NCBI RefSeq assembly: GCF_040436405.1 | Contig: NZ_AP031575.1 | Location: 124,001 to 188,000, forward strand | DNA from: Marinomonas sp. THO17 | Lineage (GTDB): Bacteria > Pseudomonadota > Gammaproteobacteria > Pseudomonadales > Marinomonadaceae | Length of the DNA stretch: 64,000 nt | Direction of reading: 5' to 3' | Shown: one piece after another, positions 48,159 through 57,497 of the stretch | Layout: every line of letters starts with the position of its first letter | Position numbering within the stretch: position 1 is the stretch's first letter | Notes under the pieces: generated by a model | Told to the model about the DNA's origin: nothing | The model's input: the letters and a program-made list of their open reading frames with translations, nothing else | Database searches by the model: none | Made by a program: the position numbers and the translations under genes

Positions 48159-49178
48159 TTAATTATCAAACAGAATATCGAGTTGCTGTAGATGTTGTTT
48201 CTTGATGGCGGTTTCCATCCAGCTGCCCTCAATACCGTTGCGGGCCAACTGATAAAGTTCTTGTTTATTGATTTGTGTACGCTCAATGAGTGCTTGGTAG
48301 TTATCATTCATATAACCACCAAAATAAGCTGGATCGTCTGAATTAACGGTGGCTTTAAGCCCTAATTTTAACATGGTACGGATTGGGTGATCGACCATGT
48401 CATTGACCACACAAAGCTTGAGATTAGATAAGGGACAAACAGTCAGAGTAAGCTGCTGTCTGGCGATTTCAGCTACTAAATCATCGTCCTCAAGAGCACG
48501 ATTGCCATGATCTATGCGTTGAACCTTAATCAAATCCAGTGCTTGCCAGACATATTCTGGAGGTCCTTCTTCGCCAGCGTGAGCGGTAATTTTTAACCCC
48601 AAATCACGACATACAGAAAAAACCTTAGCGAATTTTTCTGGTGGGTGCCCAACTTCAGAGCTGTCTAAACCGACTCCGTCAATCCAGTCGAGAAAAGGTT
48701 TGGCTGCTTCTAAGGTTTCAAATGCACTTTCTTCGCTTAGGTGACGTAGAAAAGACATGATAAGCTGATAGGTCATGCCCCATTTTTGTTTTGCGTCTTC
48801 CAATGCTTGGCGAATACCTTTGATTTGAACATCAAAGGGAACGCCCCGTTCAGTATGGCCTTGTGGATCAAAAAAGATTTCTACGTGTACCACATTCTCA
48901 CTGTGTACTTTTTGCAAATAGGCCATAGTAAGATCGTAAAAATCCGCTTCTTTAATAAGTACTGACATGCCTTGATAATAAAGATCGAGGAAATCTTGTA
49001 GATTGGTGAATTGATAGGCGGCTTTTAGTTCTTCAACCGTGGCGTATTTGAGAGTTACTTGATTGCGTTGGGCAATGCTAAACATCTGCTCTGGTTCAAA
49101 GGTACCTTCAATATGTAAGTGAAGTTCGGTTTTCGGCATGGCTTTCGAAAGTGCTATTAAAGAAGCTGTGTTTGTCAT
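48159..49178 (-). CDS. Adenine deaminase (adenosine-deaminase-fold type)
   Basis: Deaminates adenine to hypoxanthine and ammonia. 339 residues. Zn ligands and active site: TELHLHIEGTFEPE, HAGEEGPPEY, RIDHGNRALED and NSDDPAYFGGY. The HLHIEGT-EPE form and the EGPPEYVWQALDL segment match the Pseudomonas PA0148/yeast Aah1 adenine deaminases more than true adenosine deaminases (HVHLDG). It lies directly downstream of the BMP/ABC purine transporter genes on the same strand, which supports a role in using imported purines as nitrogen source. Adenosine deaminase remains the alternative. Confidence 0.88.
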   Translation of the reverse strand: MTNTASLIALSKAMPKTELHLHIEGTFEPEQMFSIAQRNQVTLKYATVEELKAAYQFTNLQDFLDLYYQGMSVLIKEADFYDLTMAYLQKVHSENVVHVEIFFDPQGHTERGVPFDVQIKGIRQALEDAKQKWGMTYQLIMSFLRHLSEESAFETLEAAKPFLDWIDGVGLDSSEVGHPPEKFAKVFSVCRDLGLKITAHAGEEGPPEYVWQALDLIKVQRIDHGNRALEDDDLVAEIARQQLTLTVCPLSNLKLCVVNDMVDHPIRTMLKLGLKATVNSDDPAYFGGYMNDNYQALIERTQINKQELYQLARNGIEGSWMETAIKKQHLQQLDILFDN

Positions 49179-49280
49179 GTGATTACCTTTAAAGCAGATA
49201 GGTTTAAATGTATTTTAAAAATGTATCTAGACACTATAGGGAAAATACATTGAAAACGACAGAGTAAAAAAAGAGGGGGA

Positions 49281-49309
49281 ATATACAGCCAGCTTAGCTG
49301 GCTGTATAT
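49281..49309 (-). terminator. Intrinsic terminator of the purine transporter operon
   Basis: ATATACAGCCAGC, three-base loop TTA, GCTGGCTGTATAT: a perfect 13-bp stem. On the minus strand it follows the BMP gene stop by five bases and is followed by a TCCCCCTCTTTTTTT tail. Confidence 0.9.
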
Positions 49310-49314
49310 ATGTT

Positions 49315-50382
49315 TTAGCGAGGGATTTCGTCCGTAATACCTTCAACGTACCAATTAACTTGAGCAAGTTCTTCGTCAGTTAGTGAGTGACCCGCAGGAA
49401 CAACGATGTTGCCTTTGTTATCCTTGATAGGGCCTGTGAAAGGTTTTAGCTCACCCGATTTGATTGCAGCGTAAGTCTCTTTGATCTTAGCTTGTACATC
49501 GGCAGGTAAGTTAGGGTTAATGGATTCGATCGTTAGCATGTCTTCTTTGAAGCCACCCCAAAAATCTTTTGGTTCCCAAGTATTGTTCATCACGGCTTCT
49601 GCCACGCTCACGTAGTAAGGTGTCCAGTTATCTCGTACTGAGAACATGTGCGCTTCTTTAGCAAACTTGCTCATGTTAGATGCTTGACCGATCGCTTTCA
49701 TACCACGTTTTTCTGCAGCGATAAGCGGCGCAGGGCTGTCAGTGTGTTGCACAATAATGTCAGCACCTTGGTCCATCAAAGCATTTGCTGCATCAGTTTC
49801 TTTACCTGGATCGTACCAAGAGTTAACCCATACAATTTTGATTTTTACGTCTGGATTAACTTTTTTTGCTGACATGTAAACAGTGTTAATATCACGGATT
49901 ACTTCAGGAATAGGGAAGGATGCAATGTAACCAATGGTATTGGTTTTGGTCATCATACCGGCAGCAACACCAGAGACATAGCGACCTTCATAAGTACGTA
50001 AAACATAGGTACCAACATTGCGTGAACGTTTGTAGCCTGTGGCATGTTCAAAGGTGACTTTTGGGAAACGCTTAGCAACTTTGACAGTTGGGTTCATAAA
50101 ACCAAAAGAAGTGGTAAAGATGAGATCATTACCCGCTTTCGCCAATTGTGTAATAACACGTTCAGCGTCAGCACCTTCTGGCACGTTTTCCACATAAGTG
50201 GTTTCTACTTTATCACCAAAGTGCTTTTCAAGGCCGATACGACCTAAATCGTGCTCATAACTCCAGCCCAAATCACCGACAGGACCCACATAAACAAAAC
50301 CAACTTTTAGTGGATCATCAGCTTGTACTGCACTGGCGCCTGCCAGAAGTCCCAAGCATAGTAGTAAAGATTTCATTTTCAT
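49315..50382 (-). CDS. BMP-family purine/nucleoside-binding protein
   Basis: 355 residues with a signal peptide (GLLAGASAVQA before DDPLKVGFVYVG). GDLGWSYEHDLGRIGLEKHFG, TTSFGFMNPT and QHTDSPAPL fit the BMP/PnrA family that binds nucleosides or purines for ABC import. It has no lipobox. ATG at 50382 with GGAGC upstream. Last gene of the run ATPase-permease-permease-BMP; ligand by family and by the neighbouring adenine deaminase is likely a purine base or nucleoside. Confidence 0.88.
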   Translation of the reverse strand: MKMKSLLLCLGLLAGASAVQADDPLKVGFVYVGPVGDLGWSYEHDLGRIGLEKHFGDKVETTYVENVPEGADAERVITQLAKAGNDLIFTTSFGFMNPTVKVAKRFPKVTFEHATGYKRSRNVGTYVLRTYEGRYVSGVAAGMMTKTNTIGYIASFPIPEVIRDINTVYMSAKKVNPDVKIKIVWVNSWYDPGKETDAANALMDQGADIIVQHTDSPAPLIAAEKRGMKAIGQASNMSKFAKEAHMFSVRDNWTPYYVSVAEAVMNNTWEPKDFWGGFKEDMLTIESINPNLPADVQAKIKETYAAIKSGELKPFTGPIKDNKGNIVVPAGHSLTDEELAQVNWYVEGITDEIPR

Positions 50383-50504
50383 TTTTTGCTCCTATTGTGT
50401 GCCCATTGGGCTTATTGCACTTTAAAATATTGATATGAGTCAGTTAGGAAAGTTACGACCAATCCATTTGCTGAAGCTGATGGACTGTTTGTGCGGTACT
50501 TTCC

Positions 50505-51437
50505 CTAGGCCATGTTCCTTGGATCAAAAGGTTTCCCTAATGACCTTGGCGCTAGTAATTTTTCCTTAAATTGATCTGCACTGATGATGACCATCACTAT
50601 GACGGTGGCCACATAGGGCAGCATAGCCAGTAAATTTGGAGAAATAGACCAGCCAAAACCTTGTAAGACTAGATGCATAATACTGGCCAAACCGAACAGG
50701 TATGCACCTAGCATAATTCGACCGATACGCCATGATGCAAACACCACTAAGGCTAATGCGATCCAACCTCGTCCTGCGGTCATGTTTTCTACCCACATAG
50801 GGGTGTAAACCAATGACATGTAGGCACCAGAAATACCTGCCATGGCACCACCAAACATGATGGCCAAATAACGTACCTGCAGTACTTTGATGCCAATAGC
50901 ATTGGCGGCATTAGGGTTCTCGCCAACGGCTTTTAAGGTCAAACCAAGGCGGGTTTTATTGACCACTATGTAGAGTACAAAAGTCATTACGAAAGACAAA
51001 TAAACAAGAATGTCGTGCTTAAAGAAAATATCACCGATGAATGGAATGTTGGACAATACAGGCAAAGCAATTGGAGCGAAGCCAGGAAGGGTTTGACCGA
51101 CCACACTCGAGCCAATAAAAGCGCTCAGACCAGTACCGAAGATGGTTAAGGCTAAACCTGTTGCGACTTGATTGGCTCCTAATTGTAATACTAAGACGGC
51201 AAAGATAAGACTCATAAAGGCGCCCATGATAACGGCGCCTAATACACCCAGTCCCATACTGCCAGTTGAGTACGCGGCTATGAAACCGACCACGGCCCCC
51301 ATTAGCATCATGCCTTCTTGTCCTAAATTTAAAATGCCGGATTTTTCACAAATGACTTCCCCTAATGCAATGAAGAGTAAAGGGGTGCCCGTTTTGATGG
51401 CGGCGAACAAAATTTGTGTTAATAAATCTGCGTCCAC
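50505..51437 (-). CDS. Purine/nucleoside ABC permease 2
   Basis: 310 residues, BPD_transp_2 family, about nine membrane segments; LGEVICEKSGILNLGQEGMMLMGA near the N-terminus and GENPNAANAIGIKVLQVRYLAIMFGGAMAGISGAYM in the middle are typical of NupQ/YufQ-type permeases. Nine bases downstream of the first permease, so in the same operon. Pairs with that protein to form the membrane channel for the BMP protein's ligand. Confidence 0.9.
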   Translation of the reverse strand: MDADLLTQILFAAIKTGTPLLFIALGEVICEKSGILNLGQEGMMLMGAVVGFIAAYSTGSMGLGVLGAVIMGAFMSLIFAVLVLQLGANQVATGLALTIFGTGLSAFIGSSVVGQTLPGFAPIALPVLSNIPFIGDIFFKHDILVYLSFVMTFVLYIVVNKTRLGLTLKAVGENPNAANAIGIKVLQVRYLAIMFGGAMAGISGAYMSLVYTPMWVENMTAGRGWIALALVVFASWRIGRIMLGAYLFGLASIMHLVLQGFGWSISPNLLAMLPYVATVIVMVIISADQFKEKLLAPRSLGKPFDPRNMA

Positions 51438-51446
51438 AGTGTGCTC

Positions 51447-52514
51447 CTAGTTCGTCGCTTGTTGACTGAAAATTAAACGATTGTTGATGAAAAAATCACA
51501 GGCTAACAAGAAGAAAAGTAAGACCCCTTGAAACATGCTGACAACGGCGACAGGAATGCCCAGTTCTATTTGAGCCAAATCGCCGCCCATATACAAAATT
51601 GCCATGAAAATAGCAGCCAAGATGGCACCAATCGGATGTAGGCGACCTAAGTAGGCGACAATGATGGCGGAATAGCCGTATCCTGGAGAAACATTTGGTA
51701 CCAGCTGACCAATTGGCCCAGTGGTTTCTCCTACACCCGCGAGTCCTGCCAGTGCACCAGCAAATAGCATAACAAACCAACTAAGCTTCTTACTGTTAAA
51801 CCCTGCATATCTGGCGGCAGGTTCGTCTGCTCCTAATACACGGATTTGAAAACCAAGGTGAGTTTTGCTCAAAATAAACCAACCAATGATTCCTGCAATA
51901 ACCGCAAACACTATACCTAAATGAATACGGCTGAATTCAAATAACGTGGGTAGCAAGGTGGCATCAGCAAACATAGCGGATTCAGGAAAGCCAAAACCTT
52001 GCGGATCACGCAATGGACCATGTACCGCCCAAATTAACAAATACAGGGCAATGTAGTTAAACATTATGGTGGTAAGAATTAGGTTAGAGTTAAAACGTAG
52101 CTTTAAAAAGGTTGGAATTGCAGACCACAACATGCCAGACACTATGCCTGCAATTAAGGTTAAAGGCAGAGCGAAAATGGAGTCAGAGTCGATCAAATAG
52201 AGGGCCATGGCAGAGCCACCTAAGGCACCTGCAAGTAATTGTCCTTCAGCACCAATATTCCACATGTTAGCGCGATAACAGATTGCCAAGCCAACAGCGC
52301 AGAGTAATAAAGGGCCCATTTTGACAAACATTTCGCCAATGTTATAACTGTCAGAAAGTGGTGCTATCAATAAAACATGCAATGCTTGTAAAGGATCTTT
52401 TCCAATTGCAGAGAACAGCACGCTGCCAAAAATGAGGGTTAACAAGATAGCGATTAAAGGTGAAGCGAACTTCATAACCGAGCTGGGCTCAGTACGAGCT
52501 TGGATACGTATCAT
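51447..52514 (-). CDS. Purine/nucleoside ABC permease 1
   Basis: 355 residues, BPD_transp_2 family like NupP/YufP: an N-terminal segment (SPLIAILLTLIFGSVLF), RANMWNIGAEGQLLAGALGG, and RVLGADEPAARYAGFNSKKLSWFVMLFAGALAGLAGVGE. Overlaps the ATPase gene by four bases (stop/start TGATACG overlap region), indicating coupled translation. Second subunit in the operon order ATPase, permease 1, permease 2, BMP. Confidence 0.9.
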   Translation of the reverse strand: MIRIQARTEPSSVMKFASPLIAILLTLIFGSVLFSAIGKDPLQALHVLLIAPLSDSYNIGEMFVKMGPLLLCAVGLAICYRANMWNIGAEGQLLAGALGGSAMALYLIDSDSIFALPLTLIAGIVSGMLWSAIPTFLKLRFNSNLILTTIMFNYIALYLLIWAVHGPLRDPQGFGFPESAMFADATLLPTLFEFSRIHLGIVFAVIAGIIGWFILSKTHLGFQIRVLGADEPAARYAGFNSKKLSWFVMLFAGALAGLAGVGETTGPIGQLVPNVSPGYGYSAIIVAYLGRLHPIGAILAAIFMAILYMGGDLAQIELGIPVAVVSMFQGVLLFFLLACDFFINNRLIFSQQATN

Positions 52515-54064
52515 AATGACGCCTCTTGTTGTGCTGAGTATTGCGAATCAATAAAAGTACCGGCCATCCATTGTCCGATCTGATCAATGTTGGTGTCTTG
52601 TGTTTTGATCTGAGGGGACAAGTGACCATCACAAATGGCGGCCATACGATCAGCAAGCAAGAAGAGTTCATCAATGTCTTCAGAAATCAAAAGAATCGCA
52701 GCACCTTGATCACGTAAGTCTAACAAGGCTTGGTGAATGGCTAATGCCGCTCCTACATCCACCCCCCAAGTTGGATGGGCACAGATGAGTACTTTAGGGT
52801 TCTGGCCTATTTCTCGACCCATAATAAATTTTTGTAAGTTACCACCGCTTAAGCTTTTTGCTTCTGAAAATTCACCATGACATTTGACGTTAAACTTATT
52901 GATCAACTCACTGGCATAGCGTTTTATCTCTGGCCATTGTACTAGACCTTTTTTTATAAAGCCTGAACTGTGCGTTAGCAGTGTATTTTCAGCTAAACTC
53001 ATGTCAGGAACAGCTCCGCGCCCCAAACGTTCTTCAGGCACATAAGCCATACCAAGCTTGCGACGCTCGCCAGCATGCAAATTGCCAATAGTGGAATTGT
53101 TTAGAATCAATTGGTTTTCAACGGAACGATTGTCCTCGCCACTGATAATTGCCATTAATTCATCTTGGCCATTGCCTGCAACTCCTGCAATACCAAGAAT
53201 TTCACCCGCCTTTAACTCAAATGAAATATTTTTTAAGCTGGTGCCAAATGGGTGCTTGGCTGTTAAGTTTAGATCCTGAGCACTAAAAATGGTCTGTTGG
53301 CCTTCGCGCTTGGTGTATTGAGTGTCTTGCTCAGCTAAATCGCCAACCATCATCTTGGCAATAGATGCTGGTGTCTCATCACTTGGTACACAGGTGTCCA
53401 CTACTTTACCACCACGTAAGATGGTTGCTTGGTGGCAAATTTCAGTGACTTCATGCAATTTATGACTAATAAATAAAATACTACAACCTTCTTTGGATAG
53501 GGTTCTGAGCACTTCGAATAAGCCAGATACCTCCTGTGGCGTCAAAACGGATGTAGGTTCATCAAGAATCAATAATTTTACCGACTGAACAAGGCAGCGC
53601 ATAATTTCAACACGTTGTCGCTCGCCAATGGAAAGGGCGTGGACGTATTTGTTTGGGTCGACATTAAGGCCGTATTCGATGGACAGTTGCTGTATCTTAG
53701 CCGGTAAGTTATCAATGCTTTCTAATTGTTTTTTGCTCAAGCAAAGCTCGATATTTTGGCTAACAGTAAGAGTTTCAAACAGCGAAAAATGTTGAAATAC
53801 CATGCCTATGCCAAGATCTCTGGCAACAGATGGGGATTTAATACTGACTTCTTTACCATCCCAAAGGATACTGCCCTTATCAGGTGCGACGACGCCATAA
53901 ATGGTTTTTACTAGTGTACTTTTACCTGCACCGTTTTCACCTAACAAGGCGTGAATTTCACCGGGCATCAAGTTCATTGTGATACTGTCATTTGCTAAGC
54001 AGCCGGGGTATTGCTTAGTAATGTCGAGTAGTTCTAAGCGCGAAACAGAATGTTGAGTGTTCAA
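52511..54064 (-). CDS. Purine/nucleoside ABC transporter ATPase
   Basis: 517 residues, two nucleotide-binding domains as in NupO/YufO and the sugar ABC ATPases. First half: LLGENGAGKSTLVKTIYG Walker A, LSIGERQRVEIMRCLVQ signature, [11 protein letters not shown]. Second half: GVAGNGQDELM degenerate Walker A, LSGGNLQKFIMGREI signature, VLICAHPTWGVD, in which the usual DEP of Walker B is AHP, so the second site may be weak, as often in this family. First gene of the operon, with the promoter candidate at 54120-54136. Confidence 0.92.
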   Translation of the reverse strand: MNTQHSVSRLELLDITKQYPGCLANDSITMNLMPGEIHALLGENGAGKSTLVKTIYGVVAPDKGSILWDGKEVSIKSPSVARDLGIGMVFQHFSLFETLTVSQNIELCLSKKQLESIDNLPAKIQQLSIEYGLNVDPNKYVHALSIGERQRVEIMRCLVQSVKLLILDEPTSVLTPQEVSGLFEVLRTLSKEGCSILFISHKLHEVTEICHQATILRGGKVVDTCVPSDETPASIAKMMVGDLAEQDTQYTKREGQQTIFSAQDLNLTAKHPFGTSLKNISFELKAGEILGIAGVAGNGQDELMAIISGEDNRSVENQLILNNSTIGNLHAGERRKLGMAYVPEERLGRGAVPDMSLAENTLLTHSSGFIKKGLVQWPEIKRYASELINKFNVKCHGEFSEAKSLSGGNLQKFIMGREIGQNPKVLICAHPTWGVDVGAALAIHQALLDLRDQGAAILLISEDIDELFLLADRMAAICDGHLSPQIKTQDTNIDQIGQWMAGTFIDSQYSAQQEASL

Positions 54065-54454
54065 TGTATAGGCACCGTTTTTGAGCGTTATTAATCGGTT
54101 AAGCGAATTGCCTTCAATTGCGCACTAATGATGCCATAAATAATAATTGCACCAAAATGGGAATGAAGGTGTGCTTAAAGTGTGCGTTAAATGCGTTTAT
54201 ATCTTAGTTTTTTGACCGATTAGTTAGTTTTTGTTGCTTTGTAGGCGTATGTATATCAATATTCATGCCAAATGATACGAGTGCAAAAAGTGTCAATATT
54301 AGAATGGAAAAGTTGCCAGAGAGGAAAAAACGCGTTAAATGTGAGCAGTAGGAAATCCTATTAGCATTCGGTAGAATGCACTTAATTGATTGTTTGTTAA
54401 AGCCGTCAGCTTTGTGAATATCATGATTTATGTTTGTTTTAGATTGGGAATCTC
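54065..54454. other. Intergenic region between purine ABC operon and diguanylate cyclase
   Basis: 390 bases without a gene, AT-rich, between divergent genes. Close to the ATPase start lie a sigma54-like -24/-12 pair and a half NtrC-like box (separate entries). I looked for a purine riboswitch and did not find its conserved core. The rest is unremarkable; promoter elements for the plus-strand GGDEF gene are not clear. Confidence 0.6.
54120..54136 (-). promoter_or_regulatory. Sigma54-like promoter of the purine uptake operon (candidate)
   Basis: On the minus strand TGGCATCATTAGTGCGC has GG and GC exactly ten bases apart, the invariant spacing of -24/-12 promoters, with TGGCA matching consensus and GTGC near the TTGC element. 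It would place transcription start ~46 bases before the ATPase start codon. Just upstream, 54148-54164 reads TGCACCAAAATGGGAAT, 13 of 17 matching an NtrC box (TGCACC-A4-TGGTGCA) on the plus strand, but unusually close for an enhancer. Confidence 0.4.
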
Positions 54455-55558
54455 GTGTTTTCTTCGATTAAAAAAACCACACAAAAGCTAATAAACCTCG
54501 GCTTTCAAGACGATCATGCTAATGATGTTAACCAAAAGCATGTGGTTAATTTTTCATACTTGGTGTTTTGCTTTGGCTGTTTTTTGCTGATGGCAATGTC
54601 ACTGATCCCCTTTATCCCTATTGTGTTTTTTGTTTCTTTTATTTGTATTTGTTTGGCTTTTATTGGTCTTAGATGTAATTATTTAGGGCACTATGCCCGT
54701 GCTCAATTACTGATGCCAATACTGAAAATGGCTCAGGTTACGCTTCTCACACTCTTCTATTTTGGCTCTGAAAGCGGTTTTCATTTTTTACTCCTTCATG
54801 TCATTGCGTATTCTTTTATCGTGTTTAGAGCAGACCAAGGATTCACTAAGGGGATCATTGTTGGTGTCAGTAGCTTGCTTTTCTTGATGTGTGCATTTTT
54901 AAGCTTGAAAGGCGTGTACTTAACTGAGTCTAAACAGAACTTATTATTGGTGTCGGTTTTTTTCTTTATTGCCATCTATTTTTCAGTGGTTATTAATTTG
55001 GTTATGAGCCGTCTTAAATCTGCCAATCAGTATTTACGCGTTTTGGCGGAAAAAGATGAGCTAACAGGATTATCCAATCGTCGCAAGGTGTTAGCAGATG
55101 CTGTGAATATTTTTGCAGACTCTGTGATCAATCGAGAATCTTGTGTGTTCGCTATTGTAGATTTGGATCACTTTAAAAAGATCAACGATACCTATGGCCA
55201 TGAAGCAGGGGATTTTGTGCTGACTAAAGTGGCTGGAAAAATGCAATCTGTCATTCGTCCAATTGATAAAGTGGGACGTTACGGCGGCGAAGAATTTATC
55301 ATCCTTATGCCAAAAACAAGACTGCCTCAGGCAGAATTGGTAATGGAGCATTTGCGTCAGACTATTGCCAGTTTAGTAATAGAAACGGATAAAGGTATCA
55401 TTATTCCCGTAACGATCAGTATTGGCTTGGCACCTATTTCACCTGAGGTGACTCGTTATGAAGAAATTTTGGCTGCCGCTGATAAAGGTTTGTATGCCGC
55501 CAAACGTAATGGACGGAATCGTGTGGCTGTTTCTCCTGATTTCCAAGATGGAAATTAA
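54455..55558 (+). CDS. Membrane diguanylate cyclase with intact I-site
   Basis: 367 residues from a GTG start. The first ~190 residues contain about six membrane segments. The GGDEF domain has LTGLSNRRK, VDLDHFKKINDTYGHEAGD and GRYGGEEF; the I-site is RPID, exactly five residues before GGEEF, so product inhibition by c-di-GMP is expected, unlike in the other two GGDEF proteins here. Start assigned at GTG 54455 with GGGA six bases upstream. Divergent from the purine transporter operon; followed by an unrelated pseudouridine synthase gene. Confidence 0.88.
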   Translation: MFSSIKKTTQKLINLGFQDDHANDVNQKHVVNFSYLVFCFGCFLLMAMSLIPFIPIVFFVSFICICLAFIGLRCNYLGHYARAQLLMPILKMAQVTLLTLFYFGSESGFHFLLLHVIAYSFIVFRADQGFTKGIIVGVSSLLFLMCAFLSLKGVYLTESKQNLLLVSVFFFIAIYFSVVINLVMSRLKSANQYLRVLAEKDELTGLSNRRKVLADAVNIFADSVINRESCVFAIVDLDHFKKINDTYGHEAGDFVLTKVAGKMQSVIRPIDKVGRYGGEEFIILMPKTRLPQAELVMEHLRQTIASLVIETDKGIIIPVTISIGLAPISPEVTRYEEILAAADKGLYAAKRNGRNRVAVSPDFQDGN

Positions 55559-55662
55559 AATTCATAAGAATTTTCTATTGACATATAAGTTGTCCACTTT
55601 CTCTGTGGATAAGCTTGTTGGCTAAATACCAAATTACCCCTGTAGACTGAACGAGGTCTTTC

Positions 55663-56382
55663 TTGGTCACAATATTATATCGCTGCAAAGACTATTGGGT
55701 GCTCGAGAAACCGGCCGGTATGAGCTTCCATTCTGAGTCCGATGACATAGGGGTGATGGCTTACTTGCAGAATGCCTATCCAGAGTATACTTTTTACCCG
55801 GTTCATCGATTGGATAAAATGACCTCTGGCTTGCTTTTGGTGGCTTGCCATAAAGCCGCAGCAAAATTATTTGGCGAACTTTTCGAACAGCATCAAATAG
55901 AGAAGCGTTATTTAGCATTATCCAATCGTAAACCTAATAAGAAACAGGGCACGATAAGCGGTGGAATGCAGGTCAGTCGACGAGGGCAGTGGAAGCTGAC
56001 TCAGTCGACAGACAATTTTGCCCAGACGCAGTTTTTTTCCAGCTACATAGAATCGCACAGAGTTTTTTGGTTACGCCCTTTGACAGGCAAGACACACCAA
56101 ATTCGTGTGGCGCTGAAAAGCTTAGGGTCCCCCATTTTAGGTGATAAAAGGTACGCTGGTGAATCATCAGATCGAGGTTATTTGCATGCCACTGTGCTGG
56201 CATTCGAGTGGCAAGGTGAGCTGGTGTGTTATCGGTCTTGGCCAAATCAAGGCGAACATTTTAGCGCCTCTCTATTGGCGCAAGTTGATCAATGTTTTGA
56301 CGAAGTGGGTCTGTATTGGCCTAAATCTAAATTTCAATTAAAACTCGGTGAATTGTCTTTTACCGAGAGGGAAAGTGAATGA
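55663..56382 (+). CDS. RluA-family pseudouridine synthase
   Basis: 239 residues. HRLDKMTSGLLLVA holds the catalytic Asp, and RPLTGKTHQIRVALKSLGSPILGD is the RluA signature II; KRYLALS is a usual linking motif. Short for the family (no S4 domain), like the RluA/TIGR01621 group. Isomerises uridine to pseudouridine in an unidentified tRNA or rRNA site. TTG start at 55663 with GAGG six bases upstream is the only good one. The last bases overlap rlmM by four (ATGA), so the two RNA-modifying genes are translationally coupled. Confidence 0.9.
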   Translation: MVTILYRCKDYWVLEKPAGMSFHSESDDIGVMAYLQNAYPEYTFYPVHRLDKMTSGLLLVACHKAAAKLFGELFEQHQIEKRYLALSNRKPNKKQGTISGGMQVSRRGQWKLTQSTDNFAQTQFFSSYIESHRVFWLRPLTGKTHQIRVALKSLGSPILGDKRYAGESSDRGYLHATVLAFEWQGELVCYRSWPNQGEHFSASLLAQVDQCFDEVGLYWPKSKFQLKLGELSFTERESE

Positions 56383-57431
56383 AAAATATAATTGCCTATT
56401 GTCGTGCGGGCTTTGAAAAAGATTGTGCTGCTGAATTGACCGATCTTGCCGCCAGCAAAGGTTTCTATGGTTACACTAAGTTGGAACCAAATTCAGGTTA
56501 CGTGTTGGTGTGTTTTGAAGCAGCAGATGCGGCGGAAAAAGTGATTCAGCAATTGTCTTTTAATCAGGTTATTTTTGCTCGCCAATTAATTGCTTGTAAT
56601 CAAGTAGTGAGCCTTGAGCAAGGTGGACGCGTTGAGTCTTTATTAGAGGCAGCGAGAGAATTGCCGTTGGCAGAAGATATTTGTCTGGAAACAGCGGATA
56701 CGAATGAAGCAAAGTCATTATCAGGTTTAATTAAAAAGTTAGATAAGCCTTTACGTGAAGGTTGGAAAAAATCTGGAGTATTGCGAAAAAAAGCCGTTGG
56801 TGTGCGTCATCATGTTTTCATGCTAGATGGCCAAACGGCTTATTTAGGTGTGTCTTATCAAGCTTGTCGTAGTGAGTTTGCTATGGGCATTCGCCGTTTG
56901 CGTTTTCCTGCTGCTGGGCCAAGTCGTTCGACATTAAAGTTAGAAGAGGCATTTTTGCAATTTGTACCGCCTCAGCGTCTAGAGCAAGACTTGACTGAAG
57001 GTATGACAGCCGTTGATTTGGGGGCCGCCCCCGGCGGTTGGACATATCAATTTGTAAAGCGTGGTATCCATGTGATTTCGGTAGACAATGGTCCTATGCA
57101 AAAAGAGTTAATGGCGACAGGGTTGGTGCAACATGAAAAAGCTGATGGCTTTAAATTCGAGCCGCCACAAACAGTAGATTGGTTGGTTTGTGATATGGTT
57201 GAGAGACCGGTAAAAGTAGCTGAGCTAATGGCAAACTGGTTGGTTAAAGGTTTTACTCGTCGTGCTATCTTTAATCTGAAGCTACCGATGAAAAAACGCT
57301 ATCAAGAAGTGACTTTGTGTTTGGATAATATTCAGCAGTTGATGAAAAAAGCGCGCCTGCCTTTTGAGCTGCAAGTTAAGCACCTTTACCATGACAGGGA
57401 AGAGGTAACTGTCTGTATCATGGTGAAATAG
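56379..57431 (+). CDS. rlmM: 23S rRNA 2'-O-ribose methyltransferase RlmM
   Basis: Methylates the 2'-OH of C2498 of 23S rRNA with SAM. 350 residues, family length. The N-terminal THUMP-like region (YCRAGFEKDCAAEL), LKLEEAFLQF, then the FtsJ-type domain with VDLGAAPGGWTYQFVKRG, WLVCDMVERP and FNLKLPMKKRY, which supply the SAM site and the K-D-K-type catalytic residues. Starts inside the end of the pseudouridine synthase gene; an intrinsic terminator follows. Confidence 0.95.
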   Translation: MKNIIAYCRAGFEKDCAAELTDLAASKGFYGYTKLEPNSGYVLVCFEAADAAEKVIQQLSFNQVIFARQLIACNQVVSLEQGGRVESLLEAARELPLAEDICLETADTNEAKSLSGLIKKLDKPLREGWKKSGVLRKKAVGVRHHVFMLDGQTAYLGVSYQACRSEFAMGIRRLRFPAAGPSRSTLKLEEAFLQFVPPQRLEQDLTEGMTAVDLGAAPGGWTYQFVKRGIHVISVDNGPMQKELMATGLVQHEKADGFKFEPPQTVDWLVCDMVERPVKVAELMANWLVKGFTRRAIFNLKLPMKKRYQEVTLCLDNIQQLMKKARLPFELQVKHLYHDREEVTVCIMVK

Positions 57432-57451
57432 CTGTTTTATATAATTTAATA

Positions 57452-57484
57452 AAGCGAGCGCCAAGTGGCGTTCGCTTTTTTGTT
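57452..57484 (+). terminator. Intrinsic terminator after rlmM
   Basis: AAGCGAGCGCC (57452-57462), AAGT loop, GGCGTTCGCTT (57467-57477) with one G-U pair, then TTTTGTTG. Also lies before the end of the convergent L,D-transpeptidase gene. Confidence 0.88.
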
Positions 57485-57497
57485 GTTTAGGTTTTTA

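Noticed and set aside
54065..54454. Purine riboswitch before the purine transporter
   Set aside because: No three-way junction core could be identified in the leader.
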